From: Cycas panzhihuaensis
Taxonomy: Eukaryota; Cycadophyta
Assembly: GCA_023213395.1 (NCBI GenBank)
Contig: CM041465.1
Location: 84,761,741 to 84,825,740 of the forward strand
DNA length: 64,000 nucleotides
Direction: 5' to 3'
The notes below the pieces were generated by a model. That model was not told the DNA's origin, made no database searches, and worked only from the letters and a program-made list of their open reading frames with translations. Shown here piece after piece: positions 25,791 through 36,965 of this stretch (positions within the stretch are counted from its first letter, which is position 1; each line of letters starts with the position of its first letter). The translations under genes were made by a program, and so were the position numbers.

Positions 25791-27130
25791 AATCTATGGA
25801 CAGTGGATTATGGACACAAGAGTAACTCAACATATGACGTGTAATCACATTCTATATCAAATATTTGACTTAAATGTTCAAAGAGTTATTCACATGGCTG
25901 ATAAATCACAATAACCTATTGAAAGAATTGGTAACATTCGCTTGAAACTCCTAGGCTTAAGAGATTTTACATTGTTTGATGTCCTATACATACCTAATCT
26001 CAAGCAAAACTTGCTTTCCTTATCTACATTTATCTCTTGTGGATTTAATTTGAGTGTAACTACAAATGACCAGACTCTCCAAGTTATTCACCCTCCAACT
26101 GATCGAGTGGTCTTGACTTGACATCTCTCTGGCAAACTCTTTTGATTGAATAACTCTCTATCTTTTGAAGCCTATTGTGCCCAAAGCCCTTGTGCCGATG
26201 AAGAATTTACATTTAACTATATCCTGACCCACCCAACGTTGTCACTAGAAACTCTTTAGCATGCTTGCATGGGCCATGTTCACATCGATAGACTTAGAGA
26301 TCTTTGTAACACTCTTCCAAATCTTCCAAAATTCTCCTCCAATCTCTTCAAATGTAAAAGCTTGTATCATTGCCAAATCTCATCGACAACCTTTTCCTAA
26401 AAGTCAATGAAAATCAAGCCATCTATTACAATTGGTACACTCTAATCTGTGCAGACCAATATCCATTCCTTCATTGTAGGGCAAGTTATATTACATCTCT
26501 TTCATTGATGATTTTGCTAGAAAAGTATGGGTAGCGTTTCTACATAAGAAAGATGAAGCTTTATGTATATTCAAAGAATTCAAAGCCCACACTAAAAAAG
26601 AGTCAGGTTATCAACTTAATGTATGCAAACTAATAATGGTAGTAAATATACCTCACATGAGTTTGAAAGTTACCTTTGAGATAATGGCATCAAACATCAA
26701 ACAACAATAGTAGGTACCCCATAGCAAAATGGAGTTATCGAGTGCATGAATAGGATAATCATGAACATGGATTTAACTATGTTGGTATACAAAAATGTAC
26801 TTACTTACCTATAGGTTGAAGTCATTTGAATAGCTATTTATTGTATCAATGTTGTTAGCCCATCAAATGAAGGACAATCACCTAATGAAAAGTGGTCAAG
26901 ACAAGCCCCCTATTATTCACTACTTCAAAATTTTTGGCTCTACATACTATGCCCATATTCTAGATGTTGATTGAAATAAACTCCAGCGAAGGGTATTTAA
27001 AGGCATATTTATTGGATAGACTATGGATAAGAAAAGGTATAAGGTCTTTATACCTTCATAATAAAAAATCATCATTACTAGAGATGTCGTTTTTGTGGAG
27101 ATAAATGATCAATTGGTTAGACTAGACTCC
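25791..27130 (+). pseudogene. Copia-2 protease and integrase
   Basis: Protease motifs read MDSGLWTQ then TQHMTCNHILYQIF and VLYIPNLKQNLLSL (about 25795-26030). Integrase follows from about 26255. It has HACMGHVHIDRLRDLC for the zinc-binding start, then NNGSKYTSHEFE and NGIKHQTTIVGTPQ for the core, and a C-terminal box near 26990-27100. Stops and shifts occur throughout. Confidence 0.78.
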
Positions 27131-27686
27131 AATACCCTAACGCCGCTATAATAATATTATTAAGTATGATGTTCAGATTCTAAACTTTTAGGAGGGGACA
27201 GACATAAATTACTCCAAATATTGGAAGATGATAATAGAGCTTTGGAGGATATAAGTTGTGACTCTGAACTGATGAGTGCATATCCAGCACTATCCTTTGA
27301 AGATAGTAGAGTTGATAAAGGCAAAGCCATTATAGAAGAATCATCCTCTCCACCATCAATTGACAAAGGCAAAATAGTGGTAGAACATCTTCCTCAGGTG
27401 CATCAATATCCTCCTCACAAAATGATCATTTTAATGAACAAGATAAGAACCAAGAAGTTGAGGAAATAAGAACCTCATTCCCAACTCGAAGATCTCGTGA
27501 AGCCCGTTAGTTTAATAAAGACATACGATCAGATGAGGTGGGTAAACTAGTACTCAAAGTGCCCATAAAGCAAGGATGTAGGAATCATTATATACTGATA
27601 TTGAACTAGCATAACTACACCTTACTCTTAATGAAGAGCCCCTCTCGTATTAGGAATCCGTAAAACATATAGTCTAGAGAAATGTA

Positions 27687-28600
27687 ATGAACGAAAAATA
27701 CCAATCTCTCATAAAAACTAGTACATGGAAGCTCATTGACCTACCACTTGTCAGAAAAGTAGTTCAAAATAAATGGGTGTTCAAAAACAAATATAGATCA
27801 TATGGCACCTTTGAAAAACACAAGGCAAGATTGGTAGCTAAAGGATTCACACAAAGGGAAAGCATCAACTGCATTGAAGTCTTTACACTTACAACTAAGT
27901 GGCCTATAATTAGAACTCTTATAGCCTTGACTACTCAATAGGGTTAGAAAATCCACCAGTTTGATATTAAGATTATGTTTCTTAATGGGGATCTTAAAGA
28001 AGAAATTTATATGGCTCAGTCAAAAGGATATTAGATCGAAGGTCAAGAGCATAAGGTTTGCAAGCTCAGAAAGTCCTTATATGACCTTAAATAAGCCCAT
28101 CGTGCTTAGTTTGCCATTTTATCTAAAATAATGAGGCAACTTAGATACAAGGTTTGCGACTACCAAGATATTAATGTAATATTATTCATCAAGTGCCAAA
28201 AAGACAAAGTCACTTATCTCATAATCTTTATGGATGACATGCTAATAATGGGTAACAGTGAACAGGCAATAAGCTAGCTGAAAAATGACCTTAGCAAAAT
28301 ATTCAAATTGTCTGACCTCGATTTGATGAAATATTACTTAGAAATTAAAATAATACAAAAGAATGAAAAATTTTTCCTCTCCCAAGAAAAATATATCAAT
28401 GATCTTCTAACCAAGTTTCAGTTAGAAGATGATCTACCAATGGCTTTACCTATGGACTCTAATACTAAACTCTCAGCTAATGGCAACACTAGGGAGGTAG
28501 ATATAGCATTCTACAGGAAACTTGTAGGTAGTCTCATCTACACTACTAATACAAGGCTAGATATTGTACACTCTATCAACATTCTTATATGATTCATAAC
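27687..28600 (+). pseudogene. Copia-2 reverse transcriptase
   Basis: 27687-27941 is open and holds NEKYQSLIKTSTWKLIDLP, QNKWVFKNKYRS and KHKARLVAKGFTQ. The active-site box near 28220-28250 reads LIIFMDDMLIM (FMDD). 28308-28592 has LSDLDLMKYYLEIKIIQ-type sequence and ends in RKLVGSLIYTTNTRLDIVHS. Order and spacing are normal for copia; several stops interrupt the YGLKQ region, which is degraded. Confidence 0.85.
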
Positions 28601-29145
28601 AAATCCTAAATAGAATCACTAGCAAATTGTATGAATATTAAAATACCTAAAGACAACCAAGAAATTTAGTCTATTGTATAAACCTAATAATGAATTTAAG
28701 CTTTCTGCATACACAGACTTAGACTTTGCAGGAGATAAAGATACAGGAAGATCTATGTCTGGGTATATAACATTTCTTGGAATAGCACCAATATCATGGA
28801 GATTCACATGGCAGAAGATAGTTGTTGATTCAACTATCAACGCTAAATATATTGCTACTTTTGATACCAGCAAGGAGGTGATATGGCTTAGAAAATGATT
28901 GGAAACATTGAATATCACCCAAATAAGTTCTACCAACCTTCGTGTGGATAATCAATCAACAAAACATGGCAAAAACTCTTGTATTTTATGATCATACCAA
29001 ATACATAAGTACAAAAGTCCACAAGATTAGAGAACTTATCTATGATGGTACAATTCAACTAGAATATTATCCCATAGTAGATCAATCGACAGATATCTTC
29101 ACCAAACTACTACAAAAGGTAGAGTTTGAACAGTTCCGAAGGTAG
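28601..29145 (+). pseudogene. Copia-2 RNase H
   Basis: 28674-28898 carries LSAYTDLDFAGDKDTGRSMS, FLGIAPISWRFTWQK and the INAKYIATFDTSKEVIWLRK block. 28942-29145 continues with HTKYISTKVHKIRELIYDG and QSTDIFTKLLQK. The region ends about 390 bp before the 3' LTR. Confidence 0.85.
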
Positions 29146-29531
29146 CTCAACCTTAAAGCCTCCATCTTTAACTGATCAAAGAATATGGCAACATAATTAT
29201 CATACTCTATTCTATTCATGAAAACCCCTTCTGGGCATGGAAGAATAAGAGTTGTATTAGTTTTGAAAAATTGGAACCTGTGAAAACCTGAAAGGGTATA
29301 GAGGATGACCAAACGATATATGGAGACTTAGCAAATTAAGCTAAAGAGCCACCTTAACTATTTTGATTTATAAAAGGGGTTATAGATCTTAGAAAGTCTG
29401 TGGGTTTTTATTCCTCATGAGGGTTTTTCCAGAAAAATGTCATTTAGAATTTTAATATAATAATGAGGCTCAAATGAAGACCTCATAGAATAGATTTTTT
29501 CAAAATGACCTTCCACTATTAAAGGGGGGGA

Positions 29532-29821
29532 TGGAAAGAGGTTAATGCATCAAGGTCATTTGTGTAAATTAATTAAGTGACCTTAGGATATATTGTTAGT
29601 ATTATGTGCATTTAGATGTAATTTTATGTTCATCTCATTAGGCGAAAAAATCCTAACCTTAATGCTTATTCTCAATAATTAAATGTGAAATCTCAAGGAG
29701 GAAATCATTATTTATTCCCACCTATAAGTTTTGCTATCATACCTTGTTTCATCTCTTTTTCATTCTCCATTGCTATTGTGTACATATGAGTGATTTATTC
29801 CCTAAATCTATCCTTCCTTCA
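29532..29821 (+). repeat. Copia-2 3' LTR (290 bp)
   Basis: Starts TGGAAAGAGG after the polypurine tract and ends CCTTCCTTCA, then TGATG. Confidence 0.88.
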
Positions 29822-32291
29822 TGATGGCATAATTGTCATCTATGAAACGGCCCATTCAACCTACCAGAGGAAATAGTCAAGTATGATAATCAAAATTGAA
29901 CTATACAAAGCATATGATAGGGTCTCTTGGGGTTACTTGTTAGAGTGCTTCAAAGTTTTTGACTTTGGAGGAAAATAGAGAGAATAGATAAATTCATATA
30001 TAACAAATCCTAAATACTCTATCCTTGTAAATGGTATATCAACAAGTTTTTTCCCTGGATCCAAAGGATTGAGACAGGGAGATCCTATCTCCCTATACCT
30101 TTTTATAATATTATCTGAGATGTTGGGAAGGGCAACGGAGATGGCCAAGAGATCGGGGATGGTAATTAGGATCAAGCCTACCTTAGGGGTTGAGAATATA
30201 GTTCATCATTAATTTATTAATGATAATATATTCCTTGGTAAGGTTTCTCTAAGGGAAACTCAGATGCTTAAAGAAGGAATGGAGAAGTTTGAGAGATCCA
30301 CCAATCAACAAGAAAATTTGAACAAAAGTAACATCTTTTTTATGTACACTAAGGAAAGGGTTCAGAAGAAGATCAGTAGAATTCTAGAAATGCCTATTCG
30401 CAAACTCTTGACTACTTATTTGGGTATGCCCCTATTTACTGGGAAGATGTCAAAGGAGTTATAGAACCCTATAATTGACAGGATGCAAAGGAAGTTGGCT
30501 GGTTAGAAGGGCTCCCTTATAAGCCAGGCTGGTAAGTTCAGTCGATTGCTGCTTCTCTTCGGAGTATACCAGTTCACGTGATGTTTATCTTCAAGATCTC
30601 ATTCAATGTCATGTCCATATTAAAATCTATTCAAGTGTGGTTCCTTTGGTCTGGGGTGGAGGAAAAGGACAAAATTCATTTAGTGGATTGGGATAAAGTC
30701 TGTCACCCTAAATGGGTAGGAGGCCTTAATCTTCAGAGGCTATCTTCTTTTGACAGTGCCTTAGTCACAAAACTTGGTTGGTGATTGGTAAAGAGAGAAG
30801 GTGGCTTATAGAATAGAATTATGTCCCAAAATTATCTCTAAGGGGGGCATTTCTTAAATGACAACTCTTTAAATCCTTGTGGATCATTAATTTGGAGAAG
30901 TATACTTCACTCTAGGTGGATGCTCAATGCAGGAGTGCAGTGGAAGCTAGGGTATGATAATATTATAAATTTTTTGAAGGATGTGTGGTGTGGTGACTTA
31001 CAGCTTAAAGGGAGGCTTGAAGTGGGCCCTATGCAGACTTCTTATAAGAGGATCTATAGTACAAAGGTGAAGGACTATTGGGTGGTCCAGGATGGGATCG
31101 TAAGGTGAAGAGATTTTTATGAGCTCCAAGGCAGGCAGGTTATTCAGGTTCACATAGAAGTTTTAAAAAATGAGATTGGCCAATATTTGTATTCAGAGAA
31201 GAGCAGAGGAGAACTCAATGGCTTAGCCTTCAGCCCATTTTGAAGACTAGTCAGCAAAATAGGGATACCTGTTTTTATGCCAAGAAAGAGGGGACCGAAA
31301 GAATCCACTCCTGGATGGGGTGTGGAAAATAGGTCTGACCCCCAAGATCACAGTATTTTGGTGGTTATGTCTTAGGAATAAGATATTAACGGTGAATAAC
31401 TTAAGGAAGAGGGCTCTTGCAATGTCAAACTAGTGTGTGTTTTGGCAAGAGGATGAGAGTCGATGGATCATATACTCCTTCATTGTTCTTATTCTAGAAA
31501 GGTGTGGAAGCTTATATGGGCCCAATTTGATGTACAATGGGTGGCCTCTAGAACTCTTCAGGACCAGTTGTTGGCCTAGACTAATCCCTTTAGAAGTAAA
31601 ACATTGGCTCACTTGTGGCAAATATCTTTGCTAGTGATGATATGGAACCTATGGAAGGAGAGAAACATGAGGATATTTCAAAATAGGCAGATGGATGAAT
31701 ACAAAACTTATGGGATTATCAAGGTTGGAATAGAGGAAATCGCAAAGAGGAGAAATATATCTTGGAAATTAAAAGGACTATAATAGAGAGATGGGGGATA
31801 AGGCCTAGAATATCAAGGGATCCGAGGTAGAATTGTTGTTGGCTTCTCCCTATGGAAACATAAGTGAAAATAAATTTTGATGGTGCCTCTAAAGGCAACC
31901 CTTAGGAGGCTAGAGGAAGGGGTATCTACAGAAACTTTAAAGGGGAAGTTAAGTGGGATTTTACAAATTACTATGGGTAACAGATTAACCACAAAGTTGA
32001 AATGATAGCTAGGCAAAAAGTAGTGGACATGACTATAAATCAGGGTTGTGAGAAGTTGATCATAGAAGGAGACTCTTTAAATGTAATTAACTTTCTCAAA
32101 AGGATGGTGGAGCTAGATTGGAAAGCGGTCGCTTATATAAGAGATATGCAGGATACTCTTTAGAGATGGGAGATTGTCCAAGTGAAACATATTTACAGGG
32201 AGGCGAATGGAGTAGTAGATAAGCTAGCTAATTGGGGGTCAGCCATAAGAGGTCATGGTTTTGGAGGGAGGAAGTTCTTGAAGAGATTATG

Positions 32292-32502
32292 AGTCTGGTT
32301 AAAGAGAATATATCTAGGATGCATCATTAGAGCTAGCCACTAGGTTAATCATGGCAGGGTGGATTAGTTAGGTCTAATGGATAGATATAGTTAGGCCATA
32401 GACTTGTCATGGCCATACTATGGGCCAAAAGGCAGCTAGTATAAAAAGGTTGGGGCCCTTATAAAACCCCTTCTATTTGTACCTAATAAAAAAAAAAAAA
32501 AG
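32292..32502 (+). other. LINE A 3' UTR and poly(A) tail
   Basis: About 200 bp after the ORF2 stop, then AATAAA merging into a 14-A run at 32488-32501 and the right duplication. This gives the plus orientation directly. Confidence 0.85.
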
Positions 32503-32518
32503 GTTGTTACAATGGTTG
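32503..32518 (+). repeat. LINE A target-site duplication, right copy (16 bp)
   Basis: Identical to 13303-13318; begins one base after the poly(A). Confidence 0.93.
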
Positions 32519-33040
32519 CGTAAAGGCAAAAGGACATTATTTACTCCATTGCATATGTTAAATATATCAAGAGAAATGGTAAGCAATAGAACAAGCTAGA
32601 TAGAGGTGACTTGTCACATCATAATAGACTAAAGAGAGTTACCTCAAAAACCAAATCTTTATTAATGATCTTATTAAGGGCTAAAAGATTTTATAACTTT
32701 AAGATTAACCAAGAAGAGTCTAAAAAATATGAAATCATTTGGAATATGAATACATTTAGATATGAGATATCTAAGTTTATCAACAAACTAAAAGATTATT
32801 TTGTTCTCAAGTTGTTTACAAGTCATCAATAAATCTAAAGGCTCCATTTCAACTTAAAAAAAAACAACAACCAAATCTTATAACTCATGAATATTCTAAA
32901 TAAATTAAAATAGGATTTATAAATATTAGCATCTATATATATCATCAATAATTGTTCTTTCAAGCAAACACTTCAAGGAAAAATCATCAATATCTCCATA
33001 CTAAGAAACATAAAAATAAAAGAGATTGAAATAATAAATT
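32519..33040. other. Short gene-free gap between two LINEs
   Basis: About 520 bp of AT-rich sequence. The open frame 32611-32832 shows no domain. This is the continuation of the DNA into which LINE A inserted. Confidence 0.5.
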
Positions 33041-33048
33041 AGATCTTC
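33041..33048 (-). repeat. Candidate LINE B target-site duplication (8 bp), left
   Basis: AGATCTTC lies one base before the T run that marks the LINE B tail. The same 8 bases occur at 43738-43745, where homology with the second LINE B copy fades. Short, so moderate confidence. Confidence 0.5.
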
Positions 33049-33429
33049 ATTTTTTTTTTCATTTTAAGTTTAAAATAGATATCATTGAATTATAGGCTTA
33101 ATTACAATACAAAAAACTAGGGAAACCTAGAAATTAAATGGGCATACTTACCCATTCTTTTACATGAAGAGCACTCAAAATAGCAAAATTAGACTGTAAA
33201 TTTTTCATCAACTTTTTTCGAAGAGGGATGAAGTGAGGATTGTGAGACAGTTATAATAGAATATCCTTCCTTATGCGCCCAAGAGTTTTGACTAAAGGAC
33301 AGGACTACTTTATAAAAATAAGTTATAGTACGAATTATCAAAATTTCATATAAAGTGGTCTTAAGAAACATAAACCAAAGGTATATCAAGTGCCGACAAG
33401 TTGCAAACTAGACATAAGCGGTAGCTCAA

Positions 33430-33671
33430 CTCCCTTTTATTAACCAAGGATGGAGAAGCAAGTTGCCATTACAAATTTTAATAAAGCATTAGGCCAAACT
33501 AAAAATCTAAAAAACAGTATACCAAATATCTTGGATAGGAGGACAATGCCACTATATGTAATCGAAACTATCCTCTTGGACACCATATACTACGCAATAC
33601 GATTGGCAACTTTCATTCCATTGATCCCAAGTGTCCTGGAAAATAAAGCCCTTATGCAAGATCCTCCAGTG
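33430..33671 (-). pseudogene. LINE B ORF2 C-terminal zinc region (zf-RVT-like)
   Basis: On the minus strand this reads WRILHKGFIFQDTWDQWN, QEDSFDYI and WHCPPIQDIWYTVF, the Cys/His-rich tail typical of plant L1 ORF2. It lies just beyond copia-3, so it was severed from the rest of ORF2 by that insertion. Confidence 0.7.
33667..33671 (-). repeat. Copia-3 target-site duplication (CAGTG), left
   Basis: CAGTG here and at 38875-38879, a perfect 5-bp match outside both LTRs. Confidence 0.9.
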
Positions 33672-33863
33672 TATTGAGCAAACATAAAATGAATCTCCTC
33701 AAGAGATGGATTGTATTAAATACAACAAGTATATATATAAATGAAATACAATATAACTGACACATATGATGTCAACATGTGTCATACACTTGTCATTAAG
33801 TGTGAAAGAGGGAATATAACCCTCAATGTATAGAAATCCTAGGTGAAACATTATAATCTAACA
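33672..33863 (-). repeat. Copia-3 3' LTR (192 bp)
   Basis: Pairs with 38683-38874 at about 92% identity by hand count. Confidence 0.93.
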
Positions 33864-34640
33864 CCCTCTCTTAATGTTTTACTCTTTTAATCCCTGTTTG
33901 TCTCTGAGAAATAGGAACTTGTCTTTGTTGAGAGGTTTTGTCAATATGTTTGCAATTTGTTCAGTCGATGAACAGTATATCAAATCAATTTCTTTGTTTT
34001 ACACATTTTCTCTTATAAAATGATGGTAAACCTCAATATGTTTTGTTCGAACATGAAGAACATGATTCTTTGTCAATTTGATGGCACTTTGATTATCACA
34101 AAAAAGAGTTGTTGGTCCTATTTGTTCTTGATCTAGATTTGATAGAAACTGTCTAAACCATACTACTTCACATGTTGTACTGACAGCTAATTTGTACTCT
34201 ACTTCTATAGATGAAAGGGTAATTGTAGTTTATTTTTTGCTACTCCAAGAAACTGTTGTTGCCCCAAGAAAGAAGCAATGACAAATGACCACTTATAGAT
34301 TTCCTATTTTCTTTGTTTCTAGTCTAGTCTCAATCACAACAACTAATTAATTTTTCTATCTTATCTTTTGGATAAATGAGTTTTAAATTGACCAATCCCT
34401 TTAGATACTTGAAAATCCTTTTTGTTGCTTTCTAATGTTTGATCTTAGGACTATACATTTATCTTGAGACCAGATTTACTACATATGAAATGTCTGGTCT
34501 GGTTGTAGTAAAGTATGTGAGACTACCAATTAACTACCTTTAGAGAGTCTCATTAACATTTTGATCATCATCACTATGAGTGAGATCACAACCTACTTCC
34601 ATAGGTATGATGTATGGATTACTTTCTTCCATTTTAAATT
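33864..34640 (-). pseudogene. Copia-3 RNase H
   Basis: The minus strand reads LIGSLTYFTTTRPDISYVV, RIFKYLKGLVNLKLIYPKD, TLSSIEVEYKLAVSTTCEVV, FCDNQSAIKLTKNHVLHV, RTKHIEVYHHFIRENV and ANILTKPLNKDKF. It is interrupted by about half a dozen stops. This is the expected last copia domain before the 3' LTR. Confidence 0.88.
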
Positions 34641-35433
34641 TAATCAACATATTTTTTATGTATCTGCTTTGGGATAAGGAGACTAAATTTTCTTCGTCCT
34701 ATTTCGATTCCCAGATAATAATTCAATAACCCTAGGTCAGACATTTCAAATCCCCTTTTTAGTTGATCTCTTATATCTTCAATTGATTCAGTGTCATTAC
34801 CAGTGAGAATCATGTCATCAATATAGACAATTATGATTGTAATCAAACCTTGTCTTTTTTTGGTGTACAAGCTGGAGTTTGAACTGCATCTGTTAAACCC
34901 ATTATGGATGAGATACTTATCCAATTCCGCATACCAAGCTTGGGGGGCTTGTTTTAACCTATACAAGGCCTTTTTAATTTGTATACAAGGTTTTCTTTAC
35001 CAGCTTGAATAAAACCTTTTAGTTGCTTCATATACACTTCTTCTTCAAGATCACCATTTTAAAAAGCATTTTTTACATTTAATTGATATATTTTCCAATT
35101 ATTTTGAGTTGCTAAAGCTATTACAGTTCTTATACTATCAAGTTTAGCAACTAGAAAAAAATCTTTTTCATAATCTATTCCATGAGTCTGAGTATAGCCC
35201 TTGGCAATTAACCTAGCTTTGTATTTGCTTATTTTTCCATCTACTTCTTCTTTGATTTTGTATACCCATTTACAATTGACTATGGGTTTTCCTAGAGATG
35301 GACTTACTAGATCCCAGGTTTGATTCTTGGCAATTGACTCCATTTCTTCGTTCATAGCAGCTTTCCATTCTTGGTGATCTTTAGCTTCTTCGAATGGTTG
35401 AGGTTCTACATATGTCAAAAGAGCATAAGGCAT
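34640..35433 (-). pseudogene. Copia-3 reverse transcriptase
   Basis: Two open blocks. 35433-35059 holds EWKAAMNEEMESIAKNQTWD, VNCKWVYKIKEEVDGK and KARLIAKGYTQTHGIDY. 34966-34640 starts MYRLKQAPQAWYAELDKYL and contains the intact active site IIIVYIDDMILTGND and FEMSDLGLLNYYLGIEIG. The link between them (35058-34967, with the FLNG and EEVYMKQ boxes) carries the disabling stops. Confidence 0.92.
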
Positions 35434-35463
35434 TTGACTTCTTGTTCTATGAGCATATATATC

Positions 35464-36700
35464 TCATTTTCTTTCTTCAATGGTCTTAAGATACCACTTG
35501 GGTGTCATTTTCCCTTCTTTATTTTCTTCATCATCATTTCTAGTTTTAGCCTCGCCTAATGATGTTTCTCCTTCTCTATTAACAGAATAGTCTTGAGATT
35601 CCCTCTCTGCATCATTTGTCTGTATAGTCTTTAAGGTGATTTCAAAAGTTTCTTCAAGTGGGAGTCGAGGTTGAACTGACTCTTTTGGAGTTTCTTCTAT
35701 TAATTGTTGTACTTCTGTGCTTTTAAGGTATTTATGCTCATAAAAAACAACATCTCTACTAATATAGACCTTATTTGTTTTAGGGTCTATACATTTGTAA
35801 GCCTTAGAATTTTTGTTATAGCCTATCATAATACATTCTATACTTTTGAAATATAATTTAGACCTCTTTTTATCTGGGATATGAACAAAGACTTTACATC
35901 CAAAAATTCTCAAGTTACTTACATCTGGCTTGATGTTTGTCCAAACTCCTTCTAGAGTGATATGATCTAGTATTCTTGTAGGACTTATGTTTATTAAATA
36001 TACAGTTGTGTTGACGACTTTTGCCCAGTAGATTTTTGAAACTTGACTTTGTTCGATCATTTATCTAGACATCTCCATGATTGTCCTCTTCATTTGTTTA
36101 GCGACTCTATTTGATCGAAGAGTGTAAGGAGTAATTATTTGTCTCTTGATCCCATGAGTCCTACAGAAGTATTGAAAACCATTTGATATATATTCGCCAC
36201 CACCATCAAACCTAATACATTTAATTTTTGTTCGAGATTTCAATTCAACTTCTGCTTTAAATTCTTTGAATTTTTCAAACACATCAGATTTGTAATACAA
36301 AAAATATATCCAACTTCTCTTAGAGAAGTCATTAATAAACGATAAGAAGTATCTTGCACCATTGACGGAGCAGGGTGTGAGAGGACTACATAGATCAGTG
36401 CGAAGCAATTCGAGCTTATTTTGAGCTTTTCATTCATTGGCTTTAAAAGGAAGGCGATGTTTTCTTAAACATGCACTCTTACACATGAAATGTTGAAAGG
36501 AGATGTTTGAAAGACCATTAACCATTTTAAACTTTTTCAACTGCAATAACCTATCAGAGGAGATATGCCCATACTTTAAATGCTACAATTTATTATCATC
36601 ATTGTTAACAACAGTACATGTTTTTTCATTGATGTAGACTGGTTTTGAAAGTAACTTATAGAGATCGTTACTTTCAATACTTTTAATAACTAATGTACCT
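35464..36700 (-). pseudogene. Copia-3 integrase
   Basis: 36408-36061 carries LRTDLCSPLTPCSVNGARYF, FINDFSKRSWIYFLYYKSDV and IRFDGGGEYISNGF, with both early acidic residues kept, then RSNRVAKQMKRTIMEMSR. 36060-35464 is open for 198 codons: EQSQVSKIYWAKVVNTTVYL, RIFGCKVFVHIPDKKRSK, MIGYNKNSKAYKCIDPKTNK, VYISRDVVFYEH and the acidic linker. The zinc-binding part upstream (36410-36700) is more decayed. Confidence 0.9.
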
Positions 36701-36965
36701 CCATTTTTCATGTCTAAAATGTAGCATAAACCATTTTCATCAAACACAATTCTCTATTTTTTTTCCTTAGTTGAGAAATAAAAAGAAGATTCTTTTTTAG
36801 TCCTAGAACAAATAGAATATCGTCAATTTTTTTTATCTTCTCTTTTATTTTGATGGTAATGGTACCAATTCCTTCAATATACAAGGGATGTCTATCTCCA
36901 AGTTCAACTGATTTATGATAAGCAAAAGGTTTTAATGATTCAAACCAGCCTTTTCTTTTAGGCAT
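36701..36965 (-). pseudogene. Copia-3 protease, C-terminal part
   Basis: Minus-strand open stretch with GWFESLKPFAYHKSVELGDR, YIEGIGTITIKI and LFVLGLKKNLLFISQL, the second half of copia protease. The catalytic D-S-x region lies just upstream across a frame change; SYIDSRAARHMP is partly legible around 36960-37005. Confidence 0.8.

Larger units (their letters stand above)
22340..29821 (+). mobile_element. Copia-2: complete but old Ty1/copia element in LINE A ORF2
   Basis: About 7.48 kb with LTRs 22340-22651 (312 bp) and 29532-29821 (290 bp). The length gap is largely one indel of about 22 bp in U3. The primer site TGGTATCAGAGC starts at 22654, two bases after the LTR. A G-rich polypurine tract (AAAGGGGGGG, 29521-29530) precedes the 3' LTR. 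Excluding gaps, I count about 42 LTR differences in about 288 aligned bases (about 14-15%), far more than in copia-1. The coding order is gag, protease, integrase, RT, RNase H, all broken. Confidence 0.93.
20653..32291 (+). pseudogene. LINE A ORF2 (endonuclease, RT, zinc region, RNase H), split by copia-2
   Basis: ORF2 begins near 20653, where the usual start codon reads ATA, with NIRGINAPSRQ of the apurinic-endonuclease domain. The endonuclease continues to about 21340, including VYAPTQVEGRR and VRLDKMLIN. RT begins after 21630, with WLAEGDRNIIFF and KKEKAPGLDSLSLGFFK. Copia-2 interrupts at 22339/29827. RT resumes with KIELYKAYDRVSW and GLRQGDPISLYLF; the FADD box is degraded to FINDN near 30210. 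A C-terminal zinc/RVT tail spans about 31230-31560. An RNase H domain (NFDGASKGNP, IIEGDSLNVINFL, REANGVVDKLAN) occupies 31860-32260. Many stops are present. Confidence 0.88.
13319..32502 (+). mobile_element. LINE A: full-length plant L1 LINE split by two copia elements
   Basis: Non-LTR retrotransposon bounded by a perfect 16-bp duplication and ending in a 14-A tail (32488-32501). The order is 5' UTR, ORF1, then ORF2 with endonuclease, reverse transcriptase, a C-terminal zinc-finger-like region and RNase H, then a 3' UTR. Copia-1 with its extra duplication (14450-19663) and copia-2 (22340-29826) interrupt it. Subtracting them leaves about 6,483 bp, a typical full-length plant L1. Both ORFs carry many stops, so it is dead. 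Full length with intact ends is notable, since most LINE copies are 5'-truncated. Confidence 0.92.

Noticed and set aside
33675-33863. Copia-3 LTR starting at TGAGCA (33675, 38686)
   Set aside because: This leaves mismatched flanks. Moving three bases left gives a perfect CAGTG duplication, a flush primer site, and an intact TG in the 5' LTR.
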